In this document: positions 40,881 through 52,676 of the stretch, one piece after another
Position numbering within the stretch: position 1 is the stretch's first letter
Layout of the letters: each line of letters starts with the position of its first letter
Assembly: GCA_000231825.2 (NCBI GenBank)
Contig: JH720295.1
Coordinates: forward strand, 985,457 to 1,043,525
Direction of reading: 5' to 3'
Origin: Tetrahymena elliotti 4EA
Lineage: Eukaryota > Ciliophora > Oligohymenophorea > Hymenostomatida > Tetrahymenidae
Length of the DNA: 58,069 nucleotides
Notes under the pieces: model-generated
Database searches by the model: none
What the model was told of the DNA's origin: nothing
What the model saw: only the letters and a program-made list of their open reading frames with translations
Position numbers and translations under genes: made by a program

Positions 40881-41236
40881 TTATTTTTATTACAATTATA
40901 TTTTTACATTATTTATATTAAAGATTGTTTACCTTTATAAAATTAAATCTTTTCATTACAATTATTTGGTTATATTTTATTATTTTAGTATTTTTTAACA
41001 AAATTTATCTAAGGTGTTTTAATTTAAGAATAGCCAAAGAAATATCTTTTTTATTTTAAATAATTTTATATTTTTGGAGTGTCAGGACTAATTTATTTCT
41101 GAGATTGATAATTAAAGATACATTCATAATTTTTGATTAATAAATTTATTTAAATATTGATAAAAAAGAGAGGAAAAAAAAAAGAAATCATTTTAAAAAG
41201 ATAAATTAAATAATAAGAAAGTTAATTTGCATTGAT
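40881..41236. other. Intergenic region between tandem genes
   Basis: About 360 bp of A+T-rich DNA; no motif seen. The next gene starts in a G/A-rich stretch after 41160. Confidence 0.4.
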
Positions 41237-43774
41237 ATGGGACAGCATTAGGTTAAATAAACTTTATAGCGAAAATATTCGTTTGGAAATGATGAATTTG
41301 AGCCATAAATATGTTAAGAAAATGATTTAATAGAAAATTAATTAAAAGTAAGAAAATAAATTTCAACAGAGACAGACATTAGTAAAATACAGCTCTCATT
41401 GTACAAAAAAGATTTTTATTTACTGAAATTAAATTATTAATTAAACTATTTTAATAATGTTTTCTTATCTGATGTAGAAGGGATTTCACTAGCTCTTTTG
41501 CAGGTGTTAGATTAACAAAATATTTTACCTTTTTTGAATATAATGGAGTTTCTTAGTAGATTAATAGATATAAAGCGTATGCAAATTGATATCTTAGATA
41601 TTTAAGATGCCTACCTTACACAATTTATTAATTCAATTTTACAAATTAACACCTTGTAAGAATTAACAGTATCTTCTAATGATGATTCTTCAGTAAGTTA
41701 ATCTCATTTTCAGTAGATTATATTATGGATCAGTGAATAGAAAAATATGAAAAAACTTACCTTAAGTTTGAAATTTAAAATGATAATTAATCAACAATTT
41801 TACAATTATTTTGAAGGTCTATTTTTAATGGAAAAATTAAGACTTGAATTTAGTGAAAACTGTGTTATTTCTTCAGATGGTTTAATTTAGCTAGGAAAAG
41901 CTATTTCTAAATATTTTAGATTAACTTTACTAACTATTTAGATAATTACCCAACAATCTCATATTGATTCTAATTCAATTCATAGTTTTGCATAAAATCT
42001 TGAAGGATTACAAGCTTTGGAGTAATTTTCTTTTTCATTGAAATAAGATTATTTAAAAGCAGAAGAAGTAAATAGCGTTTACAATATATTAGAGCATACA
42101 GTTAATCTTAAATCATTCTAAATTTACATTTAAAGCTTATCTGATAACTAAGTTTAGGATTAACATTCCTCAAACAATTTTGATTTGAACATCCCAAAGA
42201 AAGTTAAAACTCTTAAATATTTGATATTAAATATTGAATTAAACAATCTTAACTCATATTGCTTGAATTCTTTATGTGGTTCACTCCCTTATTTGGAAAA
42301 TTTAGAAACACTTGAAATAAACATAGGAAAAAATGGAAATATTTAAGATGAAGACTATTTCTTGCTATTTTAAAGTATTCAAAAGCTAACAAATTTAAGA
42401 GATTTAGAAATTAATTTGTCTTAAAATAACTATTTCAATAAATCAGCAGTTAATAGTATGAGTATTTGTTTAGGAGAGTTGAAAAAGCTTAATAGGATAT
42501 CTTTTACTGTTGATGAATAGATTAAAATAGAGAATGATTCTGTTTTGGCAATTTATGAAGGAATGAAGAAAATCACAAAATTAAAACAATTTTTTATATC
42601 TGTGAATAATCCATTTTAGATTATTTTTATAGGTTTGCTTTAACATTTGAAAAAGCTTGATGAAGATGGTGTTTAGTTCTGTTACTTAGATAAAGTATTG
42701 TTTGAGAGGACCAATCATATTTAAAAATTAAATTTGCATTTAAAATAATTAAATGATAACAGCATATTAGGATTAAGTTAGGGATTGTCCTCATTAAATT
42801 AACTTGAATATCTCCATTTAAGGATATTTGATACTTGTTTAAATTAATAACAATACAAAATAATTGGAGAATCCATAATAGCTATGAAATAGCTTATTTG
42901 TCTTTCTCTTGATTTTGATGAATAGGACACTAACTTATTAATAGATTTTGGGCTCTGTTTACAGTTTTTAGAAAATTTAAGATTTTTAGTTCTTGCTTTA
43001 AATTAGCTAGAAGGACTTAGTGTTTATTTACCAAAGATAAAAAATCTAAACAAACTCTCCTTGCAGCTTAGGATAGAAGAAAAGAATTAATAGGGGGTTT
43101 TAGTAAATTTGAATTAATTAAATAACATTTTAATTTCTCAGAATAAATTGATTTACTTTAACTTTGATATTTAATGTTCAGCAAATGTTAAGTTAATACA
43201 AGATAGTTAAAAGATTTTATCTGAAAGCTTAAAAAATTTGTTATAATTAAATCACTTTAAATTAACATTAAAAGAAAAATAACCTACTTTTGACTCTTAA
43301 TTATCTTTAAGTGATTATTTACTTAAGAATCTTCAAGTATATTCAAATTTCTTTACAGGACTCTAGAAAATTACAATATAGATATAAGAATAAAATTTCC
43401 TTTAAGAAAAATCGCTTTTATCATTAGCTGAAGCTCTTCCAAATTTAGTAAGCCTAAATTAATTTAATCTCCAAATAGATAAATCAAAATAAAAATTCAG
43501 CTCTCTATCAATAGGAATGCTTTTTAAAGGGTTTAACAATCTGCAGCATTTAAATATATTGAATATTTTTATCTTCAATATATAATCAATACCTATTCCA
43601 GAAATAGAAGAAGATATAACTCCCAATCTGATTTATGCTCTGGAAAAAAAGCAAATCTCCCACTTAACTCTCAATTAAGAACTAACTTTGATTCGAAAAA
43701 ATAGATATAGAATCATCAAAAAGTTATCAAATCTATGTTATTTGTAATCAAATATGGCTAGAATTTACTATTGA
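41237..43774 (+). CDS. Leucine-rich-repeat protein, intronless, 845 residues
   Basis: A single exon of 845 codons. The start M-G-Q-H-Q-V-K-Q leaves Gly at position 2, so N-myristoylation is possible, although position 6 is Val rather than Ser/Thr. From about residue 130 to the end, loosely spaced motifs of the type L-x-x-L-x-x-L-x-L recur (for example L-E-N-L-E-T-L-E-I, L-T-N-L-R-D-L-E-I-N-L, L-E-Y-L-H-L-R-I), as in ribonuclease-inhibitor-like LRR proteins. The repeats are irregular in length, unlike those in the genes at 47967-57589, and no kinase domain, signal peptide or membrane segment is visible. LRR arcs usually bind other proteins; partner unknown. The lack of introns contrasts with the one-exon-per-repeat LRR genes 4 kb downstream. 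Confidence 0.82.
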
Positions 43775-44283
43775 TATTGTAAATTAACAAGTTAAGTAAT
43801 TAAAAGTGTTATCAAATAATTAATATATATTTGTGTATTTCTATGGCTACATGTGAAGCTGAAATAATTAGTTATTAATTAGTAAAAATAATACAATATT
43901 AACTTGATATTGTGTTTTAATTGATTTTTAAATTAAAAAATTTTTTTTATTTATTTTCTAAATTATTTAAAAGGGATGGAGGTGTAAAATTTTAATTAAA
44001 AATAATAAACATACATATTCTAATATTTAAATTTATTGATCAGCATTTTAAATTAAATAAAGAGTAATATGATAACTATTTTGTTATTATTGAAACATAA
44101 TTAAGAAAAATGTAAATTGAATAAATAACTTTTGTAAAGTAAATAAATATTTTAAAACAAATATTTTAAAATGTATTTGACAAACTTAAAACTAAGTATT
44201 AGCAAAAGATATTTTCATTGTAATATAAAAAGCCTTCATTTTAATATTGAATTTTTTAAGCTCTTTTTAAATTATTTTTAGGA
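43775..44283. other. Convergent intergenic region
   Basis: About 510 bp between two convergent genes. A+T-rich; nothing recognisable. Confidence 0.4.
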
Positions 44284-45261
44284 TCAAAGTAGAACTAGGA
44301 TGAAAGCTAGACTTTTAATATAAAATTTTATAACAGCTTTAAAAGTGGTACCTGAAAAATAGCAACCATTTTAATCAAGAGCAACTCCAATTATAGATGT
44401 ATATCCACTTGGGCAAGGACTACAAGAATTCGTTGTTCCTAACACAGCTTTAGAAGGATCTCCATAATAACCTGCACTACATTAACAAGTATTAGTACTA
44501 AAACTCCAGGGAAGTGTTCCTTCACTGCTATCGTAGCAAGTACAACCACTTTGATCATCTAAAATTACAGATCCAGGAGGACACTATCTACAAGGATTAC
44601 CCCCAACTGAAAACATATCTTCAGAACAACGAGTACATCCAGATGGTCCATCTTTAATATGTGAAACTAATCCTTAGTATCCTTTATTACAAGTACAAGT
44701 AGTTTAGCTATTTGAAAATGGTAATGCATTAAAATCAAAGCAAGTACAACTTTTAAGGGCTCCAATTTAAGTTTAAACAGGGCTTGATGAGTTAGCTGGA
44801 CAAGGAATGCAAACAGCTGCAAAAGGTATAACTCCAGGAATAGGACTAAAAGCTTCTACTGTCATATAATAATTAGGAAGACATATTTTACAAAATGAAA
44901 TATCTGTTGGAGTTGTAGATACTATTAAAGAACCTGAACCAGTAGGGCAAGGAGTACATTAGGCAGAAGAAAAAGGTTCATTAGTATTAGCTGCATTTTT
45001 CATGTAGAAATTTTGTGAACATTAATTACAAACACTAATATTTGCTGAGGAATTAGTATTACCATTTGTAGTATTAGATGGTTCTGCTGTATTGGTTCCA
45101 GAAGGACATTTAATACATTAACCACCTACTTCTGCATTAGTACCATAATACCCTTAGATACATAAGCAATTTCCTGCTGTTCCTTAAGCGTTTTAAGCAC
45201 ATTATGAAATTGCTTAGCATATCAATTATAAAAATATTAAGAAAGTTAAGAACAACCCCAT
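44284..45261 (-). CDS. Immobilization-antigen-like GPI surface protein, short form (325 residues)
   Basis: A single exon on the minus strand. It starts M-G-L-F-L-T-F-L-I-F-L, a signal peptide. The mature part is Cys-rich with many C-x-x-C pairs and Asn/Thr/Gly/Pro-rich spacing. Two units of the ~48-residue repeat are present (C-N-Q-C-S-Q-N-F-Y-M and C-K-I-C-L-P-N-Y-Y-M, each followed by C-x-P-C-P). A non-repeated Cys-rich C-terminal module follows (C-T-C-F, G-S-V-I-L-D-D-Q-S-G-C-T-C). The end is a hydrophobic stretch (L-A-F-I-L-V-L-L) with no tail, as in a GPI attachment signal. This is the layout of ciliate immobilization antigens, abundant proteins coating cell and cilia. Its close paralogue lies 450 bp upstream in the same orientation. 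Codon use is richer in G and C than the flanks. Which serotype family it belongs to cannot be told from sequence alone. Confidence 0.85.
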
Positions 45262-45711
45262 TATAATTTAGTTTAATTAGCTTTTTGTTTGCTAAAATAG
45301 AGAAAATTTATGTGTTATAAATAAATATTCCAACAATTACTCTTTCAAAAATAGATCTTTTATACTTGTTAGATCAATGAATTTGTTTAATTTTACAATT
45401 ATAATTATAATTCAAACAAAACAGTAACATATTTTTTAATTTTTTAGGCTTTTTAACTCACACATTTTTATTATGTTTATTTCAATATTAATTATATATA
45501 TAATTATATGGAAATTGACCTACTTTTGGGAATACTAAACAAATAATAAGATTAATAGTTCTAATTCGCATTCTGGTTTTGTAATTCACTAAAGCAATTA
45601 AATTAATTCAAATTTATAAAATATATTAGATAATCTTAAATGAATACTATACAAATATTATTTTTATTTATGAACAACTTAATTATTTAATGTTTTTATC
45701 TTGAAGAACTA
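45262..45711. other. Intergenic region between tandem antigen-like genes
   Basis: About 450 bp; it should hold the promoter of the short form and the 3' end of the long form. It has a short ATATATAATTATAT-like stretch near 45490 and no other motif. Confidence 0.4.
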
Positions 45712-47133
45712 TCAAAGAATGATAATAAAAAGCAAAATAATATATATATAAATAGAAATTTTTTAACTAAATGAGGGTACATATCCTGAACAATCAGTAA
45801 TTAACTGTGATCCAATTTTCGAAGTTGATCCTTATGGGCATGGAAGACAAGAACCTGTTTATCCTACTGCACTTCTTGATGGACTGCCATAATAGTTTTC
45901 TTTGCATTAACAAATATTAGTTTCAGGGCTCCAAGGAAGAGTTCCTAAACTACTATCTATGCAGGTGCAACCCCCTTAATCAGGATTTAATAAGGAACCT
46001 AAAGTACATTTAATACAAGTAGCTCCTTTAGTAGAATATTAATTGATATCACAAGGCTTACAACCATTTACAGAACTTAAAGAAGTAGATGGTACTCCAT
46101 AATACCCATTTGCACATATACAAGATGTCTAACTTTTACTTATTAGAGCAGCATTCAAATCAAGACATACACAAGAAGAAATATCTGTAATAGTAGAAGT
46201 TGGTTAACTTGTTGAATTCGCTGGACAGGCATTGCATTTAGCTGCTGAAGCATTCACTCCATTTGAGGCTTCAACAGCTAAATTTGTCATATAATAACCT
46301 GTTTAACAAATATTACATTAAGAGATATCTCCAGGATTTTGAGGTCCTGGAGAATTTCCAGAACCAGGAGGACATTATGTACAAAGTGCAGCAGTAGGAG
46401 TATTTCCTGATGAAGCAATTACAGCTGCTTAATTCATATAATAATTATCTTAGCATACATTACATTGTGAAATATCACCTGGAGTTGAAGGAGGTTAAGT
46501 ATTTCCAGATCCGTATGGGCAAGCTAAGCATTATGCTGAAGAGGCGCTTACTCCATTGGAGCTAGGAATTGATGCTTAAGTCATATAGTAATTTTGAGAA
46601 CATGTATTACATTAAGAAACATCTCCAGTAGTTGTAGCACCAACTGAATTACCTGTTTTTCCTGGGCAAGGAGAGCATTAGGCAGATTAAGCAGAAACCC
46701 CATCAGAGCTAGAAACTGCTTCTGCTGTCATATAATAGTTAGGTAAACAAATATTACATTAAGAAATATCTCCTGCTGTTTATGGTGCAGACTAATTTCC
46801 AGTTCCTAAAGGGCATGGAAGACAAGAAGCTGAGGAAGGAGTATCTGAATTAGCTGCAACTTTCATATAATAATTAACTTTACACTAATTGCAAATTGCC
46901 ATAGTAGTTTTGACATTAGTATTGCCACCTGATTAATTTGATGGTGTTAGAGTTGTAGATCCATTAGGACATTGTTTACAAAATCCCCCTACTTCTGCTG
47001 TAGCTCCATAAAATCCTTGATTACAAAGGCAATTACCTGCTGTCCCAAAAGCATTAGTAGTGCAACTTTGATCATCAGCTTTAATCCAAGAAAAAAATAA
47101 GATAAAAGAAACAAATTATAAAAAAAATCTCAT
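45712..47133 (-). CDS. Immobilization-antigen-like GPI surface protein, long form (473 residues)
   Basis: A single exon on the minus strand. The signal peptide is M-R-F-F-L-Q-F-V-S-F-I-L-F-F. An N-terminal Cys module (C-L-C-N-Q-G-F-Y-G-A, C-K-Q-C-P-N-G) is followed by five repeats averaging 48 residues (about 80-320) of the type C-N-x-C-x-x-N-Y-Y-M ... C-x-x-C-P-x-G-x-G-N-S ... G-D-I-S. Then comes a C-terminal module shared with the short form (C-x-C-x-x-G-Y-Y-G, G-T-L-P-W-S, C-L-P-C-P-Q-G-S-T). The tail (I-S-I-Y-I-Y-I-I-L-L-F-I-I-I-L, then stop) fits a GPI signal. Immobilization antigens are GPI-anchored coat proteins of ciliates whose expression switches with temperature and other conditions. 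The two genes differ mainly in repeat number (5 versus 2), so unequal recombination is a likely source of length change. Confidence 0.88.
46174..46893 (-). repeat. Five 144-nt (48-codon) repeats inside the long antigen-like gene
   Basis: 720 nt encode five units averaging 48 residues. Each starts C-N-x-C (unit 1 at 46893, unit 2 at 46758) and contains Y-Y-M, a Cys pair C-x-x-C-P and a D-I-S/D-V-S end. Unit 1 is 45 residues, others 47-49. Nucleotide similarity between units is high (for example the aatattacattaagaaatatctcc-type boundary recurs on the plus strand). Confidence 0.85.
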
Positions 47134-47966
47134 TTTATTATCTTTTATTTTATGCATAACTTATTTATCTAATTAATCAGCTTGACTTTGAACTATTTTT
47201 ATTATAAATCAATTAAAACTGTAAAAAATTGTTAATACTAAAATATATTTAAATTTATTACTTCGAAATGAAATTGGTAGAAGTATTATTCATCTTGAGA
47301 AATTAAATAATATTTAAATTACTTGTTGTCATCAAAAACAATACATTTTTAATATGAAGAAGAAATAATTCTAACAATAAATGAAAAATAAATTCTAATA
47401 TTCAATATAATTAAATAGAAATTCAAAAGTAAATTAAAATTATCTTTATTTTATTAAATCATTTGTCTATTATTTGTATTTATATCTGATATCTCTAAAA
47501 CTGAATATTTAGCAATAATACATTTGCATTAAAATATTCAAGTGTAAAATTCTAAAGTGAAAATCAGTATGGTAAGTGTTCAAAAAATTTCATTAAATTT
47601 TTAAAACTATTATTTTACAATAATTTAATATTTTTATTTTTTTAATTTATGTCTATTTTAAATAGATTGAATTTTCTCAATTAAGAAGAAATTTTAGTAA
47701 AAAAGATTATTATTAAAATTAATTAAATATTTTTACAACTTTAAAATTCAATGAAAAAATTGCTTAAAGAAATAAAAATTTTATTTTGAAAAATTATTTT
47801 ACTTTTTTTGCTTTTTTTAAGTATTTTGGATATTTTGGGTTTAAATTTTGTAAGGAATTGGAGGTAATATTAATTTGAGTTAATAAAAAATAAATAAAAA
47901 TTGATTCTCAAAATTAATCATCATAGATCAAAATTTGTCCACAAAAGGGATATTCATATAATAAAA
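47134..47966. other. Divergent intergenic region between antigen and LRR genes
   Basis: About 830 bp. It should hold promoters of the long antigen-like gene (minus) and the first LRR gene (plus). A+T-rich; no motif recognised. Confidence 0.4.
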
Positions 47967-49578
47967 ATGGGATAGAAATGGAATAAATAATAAAATATAA
48001 TTAATGATGGGTCAGGCAATAAATAAAATGTAAATTAATTTTTTATTAATAAAATAACATTTTTATTAAAATAAAAATTAGTAAACTGTAAATCAAGTAG
48101 TACCTCTGGAAATGATTCTTAGGTTTATTTTATTTAAATAAATTGATATGTCTTTTTTGATAAATAATTGAACTCCTTACATTTATAATAAAAGCTAAAG
48201 GAATATAAAAGATTCAGAATTAGTTAATTTGGCGAAATAAATATCATATCATAAGAATCTTCAAATTCTAAGATTAGATCTAAGGTATTAATCACTTAAT
48301 ACTTTATACTCTATACCACCTTGTTTTTATTACTTCTAAATTTATTTTAATTCTATACTCATTAAATATTTATTTAAAAACAAAAAATATAAACAAAAAA
48401 TTAAAATATAAAATTATTTTCAATATAAAAGTTAAAATTTAATAGGAGATCAAGGAATAAAAAATTTAAGTGAGATAGGCAATTGTTAAAATATCCTAGA
48501 CTTAACAATTAACTTTTCTTAACAGTAAAAATGTTAAATAAATTCTACTGTTTTGAAATTATTTTGTATAATTAAAATATTATTTAAAATGAAATTTTGA
48601 TTTGTTCTAATGAAAGAATATTTTTTGTATTGTTAATAACGAACAGGAAGAGTGAAAAGAAAATCACAGATAAAGGATTAATTCATTTTCTTTCTATTTT
48701 AAAAAAATTAACAAAAATCGAAAAGTTGAATCTAGATTTAAGGTTATTTAATTTTAAAATTAATTTAAATACATCAAAAAAATTAACTTTATTTACTTTT
48801 TTTTCAAATAAATATATAACAGCTCAAACAATATTATAGGAGATGAGAGTGCTATGTTGGATTATTTATAGAGATATGAGAATCTTACTTACTTAAAAAT
48901 AAATTTAAAGTGATTATTTGATATTTTAATATATCTTGAGAATTCTGAATTTAATTAAATAATATTTTTATTAACTATTTTAGTAATAATAAACTTGCTT
49001 ACAGAGGGATGTATGGATTGTCAAAAATTCTTTTGTATAGCAGAAGTCTAACTCATTTGAATATTTAATTGAGGTAAATTTTAGCTAAAATTAATGTATT
49101 TAGTTACTCATGAATCATTTATTTTAGATGAAAAATTATAAAATTTCTTTTTAATTTTTGAATATTAAGGAATAACTAAATTATTTCATTGGGAATTGAA
49201 TAACTTGCTATGGTATTTAAATTCTTAAGCGAAATATAGTATTTGGTATTGGATATTTAGTAAATAATTAATTATTTCTTTAAAATAGAAGATAATTTTA
49301 AAATATAAACTAAAAAGGGAGAACGACATTCAAAATGATATCTGGCTATTTTTGCTTGTTTTCGAAATAAAAAATTTTGAATAACTTAAATCAATTGTCA
49401 TTTATATGCAGTAATCAATATTTTAATTATCCTCATTTGCAAAAAAAATGTACTTAACATTTACTCTTAACAATATAAAAGGAATGATGGAATCAATTTA
49501 GGAAATATTTTAAAAAAGATTAAAAATAAATTTTACAAAATAAAAAAGTTAGTATAAGCAGATTTTATATTAGATTGA
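47967..49578 (+). CDS. LRR protein built of one-repeat exons, no kinase domain (277 residues)
   Basis: Ten exons: 47967-48029, 48082-48122, 48201-48284, 48432-48524, 48647-48742, 48823-48909, 48984-49073, 49170-49259, 49318-49410, 49482-49578. Every junction from the second exon on is phase 2. It starts M-G-Q-K-W-N-K, so Gly2 may be myristoylated. Each internal exon (84-96 nt) encodes one LRR: for example N-L-I-G-D-Q-G-I-K-N-L then C-Q-N-I-L-D-L-T-I, and N-N-K-L-A-Y-R-G-M then L-T-H-L-N-I. The last exon ends K-I-K-K-L-V-Q-A and matches the last exons of the next two genes. The repeats are more degenerate than in the kinase-linked gene. It looks like a shortened relative of the gene at 52677 that lacks the kinase part. 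It could be a functional LRR-only protein or a decaying copy; no TGA interrupts the model. Confidence 0.72.
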
Positions 49579-50672
49579 TCATTTAAAACAAGCTCATTTA
49601 AATATTTTTTTTTACATAATTATTTATTTAGTTTAATGAATGTTTTTTTTGTATTTAATTCTATCAAATTTTGTATTTCATTTTGTATGATTTAAAATTA
49701 AAATTTATTTTTTGTTTTTATCAAATAATTATTTTCTAAACTGAATGATTACTTAAAAACATCAAAAATGATTTACTTTAAATTAGACCAAGCACTTTAT
49801 TGTCTTCTTTTTTATAAAATATACAAAAAATTAAAAAAATTATTTCATAGAAAAAATATCTTAATAGCAAATCCAGAAAAATATGAATAGATTTTTTATA
49901 ATTTATGATTGATTTAAACAAATTTGAACAAAAACAAACTATTAATTGAGGAATAGTTATATATTAAAATTCTTTATTAATTTGTTAAAAGATAATAGAC
50001 TAAAATTTATTTTATTGTCACATTATTTTCTTTTAATCCAGTTATTATAAATATATATTTGTAGCGTAGCTTCATATTATGTGTTTTAACTGTTAATAAT
50101 AATAATTAATTTGTGATTAAAATTATTTCTCATTTTAAATAGAAAGCTTTAATCACACATTGAAATATACTCAGAAATATCTCTTAAAAATATTGTTTTA
50201 ATTGTTTTTTATTTTAATTTTTATAATCGCACTCATTTTTAATATAATTAAGGGAGAGAGTATGCTTGATTTAGCTTGACTTCTACTTTGTAAAGAGGTT
50301 AAAAACCTATTTCAGCGAAATTTATCTATACAATTAAAAATTATCTATTACATTCTAACTTAAATGTAAAATGAAAAATCAAAAACACCAAAATCTTTTT
50401 TTCCAAAAATTAATGTTACTGGAAAAAATAAGAATTTCTTCATTTAGTTTAGAGAGTGTTGTTTTGTAAAATTCTTATGTGAAAATAGTTTATAAATTTT
50501 TTGAAAAAAATTTTATTTTTATGATAGGCTATTCTTTTTTAAGATTAATTTAAACGTAAAATTTAGGGCGGATAAATTGCTAATATTAAATATTTATTAG
50601 AATACAAAAGAATAAAATTGACAACCTAATTAAAAATTTGAAATCAAGAATATCTATTCATAATAACAAAAA
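49579..50672. other. Intergenic region between LRR genes
   Basis: About 1.1 kb, A+T-rich. I searched it for kinase or LRR exons that would complete the next gene and found none. No motif or repeat recognised. Confidence 0.4.
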
Positions 50673-52014
50673 ATGAACCCTTATTAAACCAAAAGAATTA
50701 GTTCTATCAAAGATGTAATTCATAAAAGTGTTTGTTTATCTCGATATTTAATTAGATTTAAATAAAAAAGTTTTTATCTTCTAAATTTGATGAGCATAAA
50801 AAGTTAGAGATTTACTTAGTGTAACAAATATCTTTTATTTTTTATTCATAAAACTTAAGGATTGAAAGCATCTCTAAAAATATTTGATTTTAGATAAACA
50901 AAAGTAAATTCAAAATAAGCTAAATAATTAAGTGATGGAATTGCTTAATGTAAGAATCTATAGACTCTAGTTCTGTAACTCTCGTAAAAATTAAAATATA
51001 TTTATTATTGGCAATACTTTAAATTTTATTATATTTTCTCTCTATTAAATAGCCACAATCATTTAGGTATTGAAGGACCATCTAATTTAGTCAGAGGCAT
51101 AATGCTGTTATATAATATTAGATATTTAATAATAGATTTATTGTATAAATTGATTTAATATTAATTCATTTCATAATATCATCTAATTAAAAGAAATAAC
51201 TAAATTGGATCATAAGGTTTAATTGGATTAGGTTAAATTTTATAATACTGCAAATCGCTTCATAAAATTTCTCTTAATTTAAGGTAGATAATCAATAAAT
51301 AATACAAAACTTTTCTAAATATTAATTAAAACTTTTATCTATTTAAAAAAGAATGAACTAAATAGATTCAGATGGTTTAGCTAAATTTGGCTCTTAACTT
51401 AAATATTATTTGAATTTGAAATTTTTGATGTTGGGTTTGTCGTAAAAATTAAAGAATGAAATAAAAACACTATTTAATTGATTTTATTTTATTAGCGAAA
51501 ATAACATTGATGCAAGTTGTTTTAAAGGGTTTTGTGAAGGGTTATCACAATGCAATAGTTTAGAAGCACTATCATTAAATTTCAAGTATATTTTGCTTAT
51601 TGTTAATTATTATCTTATTTTAACAAAGTGAAAATAGGATAGAGACTGAAATCTATCTTAATTATCTAGGAGAAGCTATATTAAAACTCAAGAAATTAAA
51701 TTACTTATATTATCAAACATCTAAGTAGAAATCACTTTTTTTTTTATTTTGTTAAAGTTTTTATTGTTAATTACTAAAAAAGGGATAGAAATATATATTA
51801 GCAAGAAATATTGCATTTTATTAAATAGCTTTATGCATGCAAAAAGTTAACTACTGTGGTACTTTGCTTTAGGTAAGACTATTTTAAGTTTACTCCTTAG
51901 AAAATATTTAATTTTAATAACAGATTTATATTAGAAAACATTTACCCAAATAAGACTCTAGAGAATGCCCTAAAAAAATCTAAATATCTTGTAAAATGCA
52001 TTATAATTAATTGA
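50673..52014 (+). CDS. LRR protein built of one-repeat exons, 5' end uncertain (about 315 residues)
   Basis: Exons: about 50673-50983, 51053-51142, 51194-51283, 51352-51441, 51496-51585, 51629-51724, 51783-51872, 51924-52014. All splice junctions are phase 2 and most exons are exactly 90 nt, one LRR each (for example N-H-L-G-I-E-G-P-S-N-L, N-N-Q-I-G-S-Q-G-L-I-G-L, N-N-I-D-A-S-C-F-K-G-F then C-N-S-L-E-A-L-S-L). The final exon ends K-K-S-K-Y-L-V-K-C, like its neighbours. The first exon is open from an ATG at 50673, but an acceptor at 50892-50893 would give a standard 90-nt LRR exon (50894-50983), so the true 5' part may be a separate exon I could not identify. No kinase part was found upstream. 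It is the middle member of three tandem LRR genes. Confidence 0.65.
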
Positions 52015-52676
52015 AATAATTAATTTATGTTTATTTTTTATATTATTTGTTGTTTGAGGGGAGATTAAATTAATAAAATTATTTAATTTATATTTACTCT
52101 AATTCTAATATTTTAAATATTCAACAGTAATGTGATATATTATTTTTAATTAATTAATTTCTAAAATTAGTTGTTATCATCCTTTTTAAGATTTTTAAAT
52201 TTTTTATCTTTTGATACTATTTTATTCCATTATTAAATGATATATAAATAAGTGAAAATTAAATTCGTTTAAAAATTGTTTAAATCCCAAATTTTTTGAC
52301 AAATATTCAGAAACTGTAAAGATTTTTGTAGTACCTTGGATTAAATTACCCAAAGAATTCAGTATTTTTTATTAAATGAAAATAAATATCAGAATAAAAT
52401 CAAAACAAATTTTTCATTGTTGTAATTGTTATTTTTTCTTTATTTCTTACTAAAATTATGTTACTTTCTTCCTAATATTGAATTAGCTTTGTCAATTCAT
52501 TTTGCTTTACTTTAGTGTTAATTTTTAATAATTGAGTAAACATTTTACTTTATCATGTGTTACTTTTGAGATACTAAGATATTAAGTCAAATTAAAATCT
52601 GGTGATTTTTATTAATTAAAAATATTAAAAATCTTTTTTTTATCAAAATTAATTAAAATCTCGAGCATTAATAAAA
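52015..52676. other. Intergenic region between LRR genes
   Basis: About 660 bp, A+T-rich. The stretch just before the next start (ataaaaatgggatag) resembles the start region of the gene at 47967. Confidence 0.4.
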
